NCBI GenBank assembly: GCA_945902735.1
Contig: CAMDNF010000132.1
Span: 1 to 6,000 of the forward strand
DNA from: SHWC01 sp945902735
Lineage (GTDB): Bacteria > Pseudomonadota > Alphaproteobacteria > UBA828
DNA length: 6,000 nt
Direction: 5' to 3'
Part shown: piece after piece, positions 3,754-6,000 of the stretch
Numbering within the stretch: the stretch's first letter is position 1
Layout: every line of letters begins with the position of its first letter
Made by a program: the position numbers and the translations under genes
Notes under the pieces: generated by a model
What the model was told of the DNA's origin: nothing
The model's database searches: none
The model's input: only the letters and a program-made list of their open reading frames with translations

Positions 3754-5834
3754 CCCCCGCGCCGCTCGCGCAGTGTCAGCACCGCACCGAGCACCACGAC
3801 GCCGAACACAATGTCGCGCACCGCGATCGGTACTTGCGAGCCGGTGACCAGCGTACCCAGCGCGGTCAGGAGCAACGCACCACCGAGCATGCCCATATAA
3901 TGGCCGCGCCCGCCGGTCGCGAGCGTGCCGCCGACCAACACCACCGCGATGGTCGGCAGCAACAAGGGCAGGCCCATCGAGAGAAAGGAGATGCCGCTGA
4001 AGCCAGTCATCAACACCCCGGCCAGTGCGGAACAAAATCCGCTCAACATATAAACCGCGAGCAAGGTCATATCGACGCGCGTGCCCGAAAGCTTGGCGAC
4101 GCGCAGCGAGTTGCCCACGGCGAAAATCCGCCGGCCGAAGCTCGTGCGATGCAGAACAATCACTGAAACGATCGCAATCAGAATGATCGACCAGGTGACG
4201 GGCGCGAAGCCGAGCCAACGCTCATTGAACAACCATTGCAGAGCGGGCGGCGATTTACCGGTCGGGATGCCGCCCGTATAGAGTAGCGCCAAGCCCTGCA
4301 TGATGCCGTTGGTCGCGAGCGTCACCACGATCGAGGGCATGCCGAACAGCACAATGCCAAGCCCGTTCACGAGCCCGACCACAAGGCCGAAGCCAAGCAC
4401 CATCGGGATCGCCCAATAGGCGGGGCCATCGGCGCCATTGGCAACCGCCGCCAACACGACGCCTGAGAAGGCCAGCGTATGTGGCACCGAAAGGTCGAGC
4501 CCGCCGGTCAACACCACCGCGCCCTGGCCGAGCGCGAGCACGGTATAGAACAGCGCGAGCGTCAGCAGCGCGTTGAAATAATGCGAGCTCCATGACTCGC
4601 CGCCGATGACCGCGAGAACGAGAATATAGACCACGACGAACAACACCCAGGCCGGCAGCATCAGCCGGAGCGTTTCCCAATTGATGGTCACCCATTGGCG
4701 CGTCACCGAACCTTTGAGCTCATCATTGGGTCGGAGTGTCCAATCGACATGAAGTTTGGCGCGCCGTTCGCGCGCGCCCGGCATGAACACCGGCAGGCTG
4801 CGATTGCTGAGCCCGACGAGTTTGAGCCGGGCCACGCGAATATATTCGGCGAGCGCCGAATCGCGCCCGATCGTGGCGCCGATCACGGCCAGGATCAGCA
4901 CGATGCTTTCGACGATCGGCGAATAGCTCGAATCGACGTTCAACACCAAGAGCACATTGACGATCAGGGTCAGCGTGAAGGCGGCGAACGCCGTGCCGAG
5001 GCAGCCGCCTTTGCCGCCGCCGATGCGCGTGCCGCCGAGAATCGTGGCGGCGAAAATCAGCAGCAGCATATCCTTGCCGACCAAGGCATCGCCCGAGCCG
5101 GTTTGCGCGGTGAGGAGCACGCCGCCCGCGCCATAGAACAAGCCCGAGAGCGTGTAGCCATAGAACTTGGTCCAGCTTGCCGGAATGCCGTTCGAGAACG
5201 CGGCGTCTTCGTTCGAGCCGACCGCATAGAGCGCCGTGCCGAAGCGCGTACGCTTGATCAAGGCCCAGACGCCAAGCGCGAGCAGAATGACGAGGAGGGC
5301 GGCCGGAAAGCCGCTCGGAACCACATCACCGATAAAGAACGACGAGAACTCAGCCGGCACATAGCCGCCGGGGTCGGGCATGATCAAAAGGTTCAGCCCG
5401 AGAATGATGAACATCGAGGCGAGCGTCACTACCACCGGCTGCAAGCGCATGAAGGCGATGAAAAAGCCGTTGAACGCGCCCACACACGCGCCGATGCCAA
5501 GACCGGCGAACACCATGCCGATCTGGCTCGCGGTTGAATCGCCGGTGTAGGAGGCCATCACCACATTGACGAGCGAGAGCGCGGCGCCGGCCGAAAGATC
5601 GAAGCCGCCGAGCAAAAAGACGATGGTCTGGCCCATCGCGGCCAAAATGAGCGGGCCGGTATTGGCGGTCAGAAAGCTGATTTCGAAATAGCTGACCGGG
5701 CCCTCGTTCAACGTATCGAGAAAGACGAACATCACGACGAAGCTGAGCACCGCGACCACCAGCCCGCGCCGCCGACCGACCTCGCGGAGCAAGCCGGAAT
5801 GAGATAAGCCGAGCATCGCGTTCAACGGGCCCAT
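3750..5834 (-). CDS. double-length sugar ABC transporter permease (two fused RbsC-type domains)
   Basis: A 694-residue inner-membrane protein, twice the usual ~330 residues of ribose-type permeases (BPD_transp_2 family). Both halves are complete. GGFDLSAG (76-83) matches GGLDLSVP (444-451), RTRFG...AVGSN (195-208) matches RTSFG...AVGNS (563-576), and LGGTRIGGGKGG (266-277) matches VGGTLATGGRGH (634-645). Every pair is 368 residues apart, so the halves align without net gaps. A hydrophilic linker (about 323-385, with many Arg/Lys) joins them, presumably in the cytoplasm. One chain would thus supply the whole membrane pore of an importer that normally needs two permease subunits. The ATG at 5834 overlaps the upstream ATPase stop (TGATG); a GTG at 5837 is an alternative adding one residue. 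The substrate is unknown, probably a sugar, polyol or related solute. The reading frame is uninterrupted, so the fusion is real and not a sequencing join. Confidence 0.93.
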   Translation of the reverse strand: MGPLNAMLGLSHSGLLREVGRRRGLVVAVLSFVVMFVFLDTLNEGPVSYFEISFLTANTGPLILAAMGQTIVFLLGGFDLSAGAALSLVNVVMASYTGDSTASQIGMVFAGLGIGACVGAFNGFFIAFMRLQPVVVTLASMFIILGLNLLIMPDPGGYVPAEFSSFFIGDVVPSGFPAALLVILLALGVWALIKRTRFGTALYAVGSNEDAAFSNGIPASWTKFYGYTLSGLFYGAGGVLLTAQTGSGDALVGKDMLLLIFAATILGGTRIGGGKGGCLGTAFAAFTLTLIVNVLLVLNVDSSYSPIVESIVLILAVIGATIGRDSALAEYIRVARLKLVGLSNRSLPVFMPGARERRAKLHVDWTLRPNDELKGSVTRQWVTINWETLRLMLPAWVLFVVVYILVLAVIGGESWSSHYFNALLTLALFYTVLALGQGAVVLTGGLDLSVPHTLAFSGVVLAAVANGADGPAYWAIPMVLGFGLVVGLVNGLGIVLFGMPSIVVTLATNGIMQGLALLYTGGIPTGKSPPALQWLFNERWLGFAPVTWSIILIAIVSVIVLHRTSFGRRIFAVGNSLRVAKLSGTRVDMTLLAVYMLSGFCSALAGVLMTGFSGISFLSMGLPLLLPTIAVVLVGGTLATGGRGHYMGMLGGALLLTALGTLVTGSQVPIAVRDIVFGVVVLGAVLTLRERRGG

Positions 5835-6000
5835 CACGCTGCCCCAGCCGCCGCTGCCGGGCCCGTGCCGAGGGCCGGCGCCATGATGGCTTCTTCGCTA
5901 ATCGCATCGCCCTTCAGCTCGGCGACGATCCGTCCGCGATACATGACCAGTACGCGGTCGCATAGATTGACCAGCTCCGGCACTTCGGTCGAATAAAGCA
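5834..6000 (-). CDS. C-terminal end of a sugar ABC transporter ATP-binding protein (RbsA-like), partial
   Basis: The last 54 codons of a gene that enters from beyond position 6000, ending at TGA 5836-5834. The visible part contains YSTEVPELVNLCDRVLVMYR followed by GRIVAEL and a segment ISEEAIMAPALG. This is the end of the second nucleotide-binding domain of RbsA/XylG/MglA-type ATPases: the (S)(S/T)E-(V/L)-PE segment at the switch-loop position, then the DRvlVmyrGrIvaEL strand pair and the terminal EEAIM..A.G helix. An alanine/glycine-rich tail (about 10 residues) closes it. Being upstream of the permease and overlapping its start, it should be translationally coupled and supply ATP hydrolysis for import. 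A periplasmic binding protein gene is expected further upstream outside the window. Confidence 0.9.
   Translation of the reverse strand, partial: LYSTEVPELVNLCDRVLVMYRGRIVAELKGDAISEEAIMAPALGTGPAAAAGAA

Noticed and set aside
4695..5537. 280-aa plus-strand frame rich in Arg, Ala, Glu and Asp
   Set aside because: It lies wholly opposite the fused permease, whose membrane segments and duplicated motifs are unmistakable. The charged composition is the usual mirror of hydrophobic codons.

Overview
The window reads as chromosomal DNA of a GC-rich alphaproteobacterium, probably in the Hyphomicrobiales (rhizobia and relatives). The grounds are GC-ending codons, CTTGAC-type -35 boxes, a tRNA-Ser(CGA) with encoded CCA, and a ribose-type sugar ABC transporter next to WYL-regulator/VOC-protein and EamA genes. 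No species can be named from the sequence alone.

Layout. Positions 1-650 form a decayed stretch. It starts with what looks like the first ~38 codons of a hypothetical-protein gene that breaks off near 142. Two copies of a ~91-bp degenerate repeat (147-237 and 476-566) follow, with a possible 45-residue one-helix peptide on the minus strand between them. An AT-rich patch then leads to a complete tRNA-Ser(CGA) on the minus strand (653-742). Positions 743-1168 have no convincing gene but hold a probable tRNA promoter, a perfect 25-bp tandem duplication and a probable promoter for the next gene. An EamA-family (drug/metabolite transporter superfamily) exporter lies at 1169-2146 (+). The next 428 bp contain no intact gene. 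They carry a consensus -35 box, a series of hairpins, a trace of a frameshifted small ORF and a strong terminator-like hairpin at 2499-2528, so a small-RNA locus is possible.

The second half is compact. A VOC (glyoxalase-fold) gene (2575-2943, -) is divergent from a WYL-domain HTH regulator (3061-3753, +). An imperfect palindrome with TGACA/TGTCA cores lies between them and is the obvious candidate operator, so the pair probably forms a small self-contained regulatory unit. The regulator runs tail-to-tail into an ABC transporter operon on the minus strand, and the two stop codons share the tetranucleotide TTAA. The operon shows the last 54 codons of an RbsA-like sugar ATPase (5834 to the window end), translationally coupled to a double-length permease (3750-5834). 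In this permease two RbsC-type domains are fused in one chain and every shared motif recurs 368 residues later.

Most notable points: the fused tandem permease, the structured intergenic region 2143-2530, the repeat whose edge coincides with a gene break, and the VOC/WYL operator. Nothing here clearly amounts to a wholly new system.
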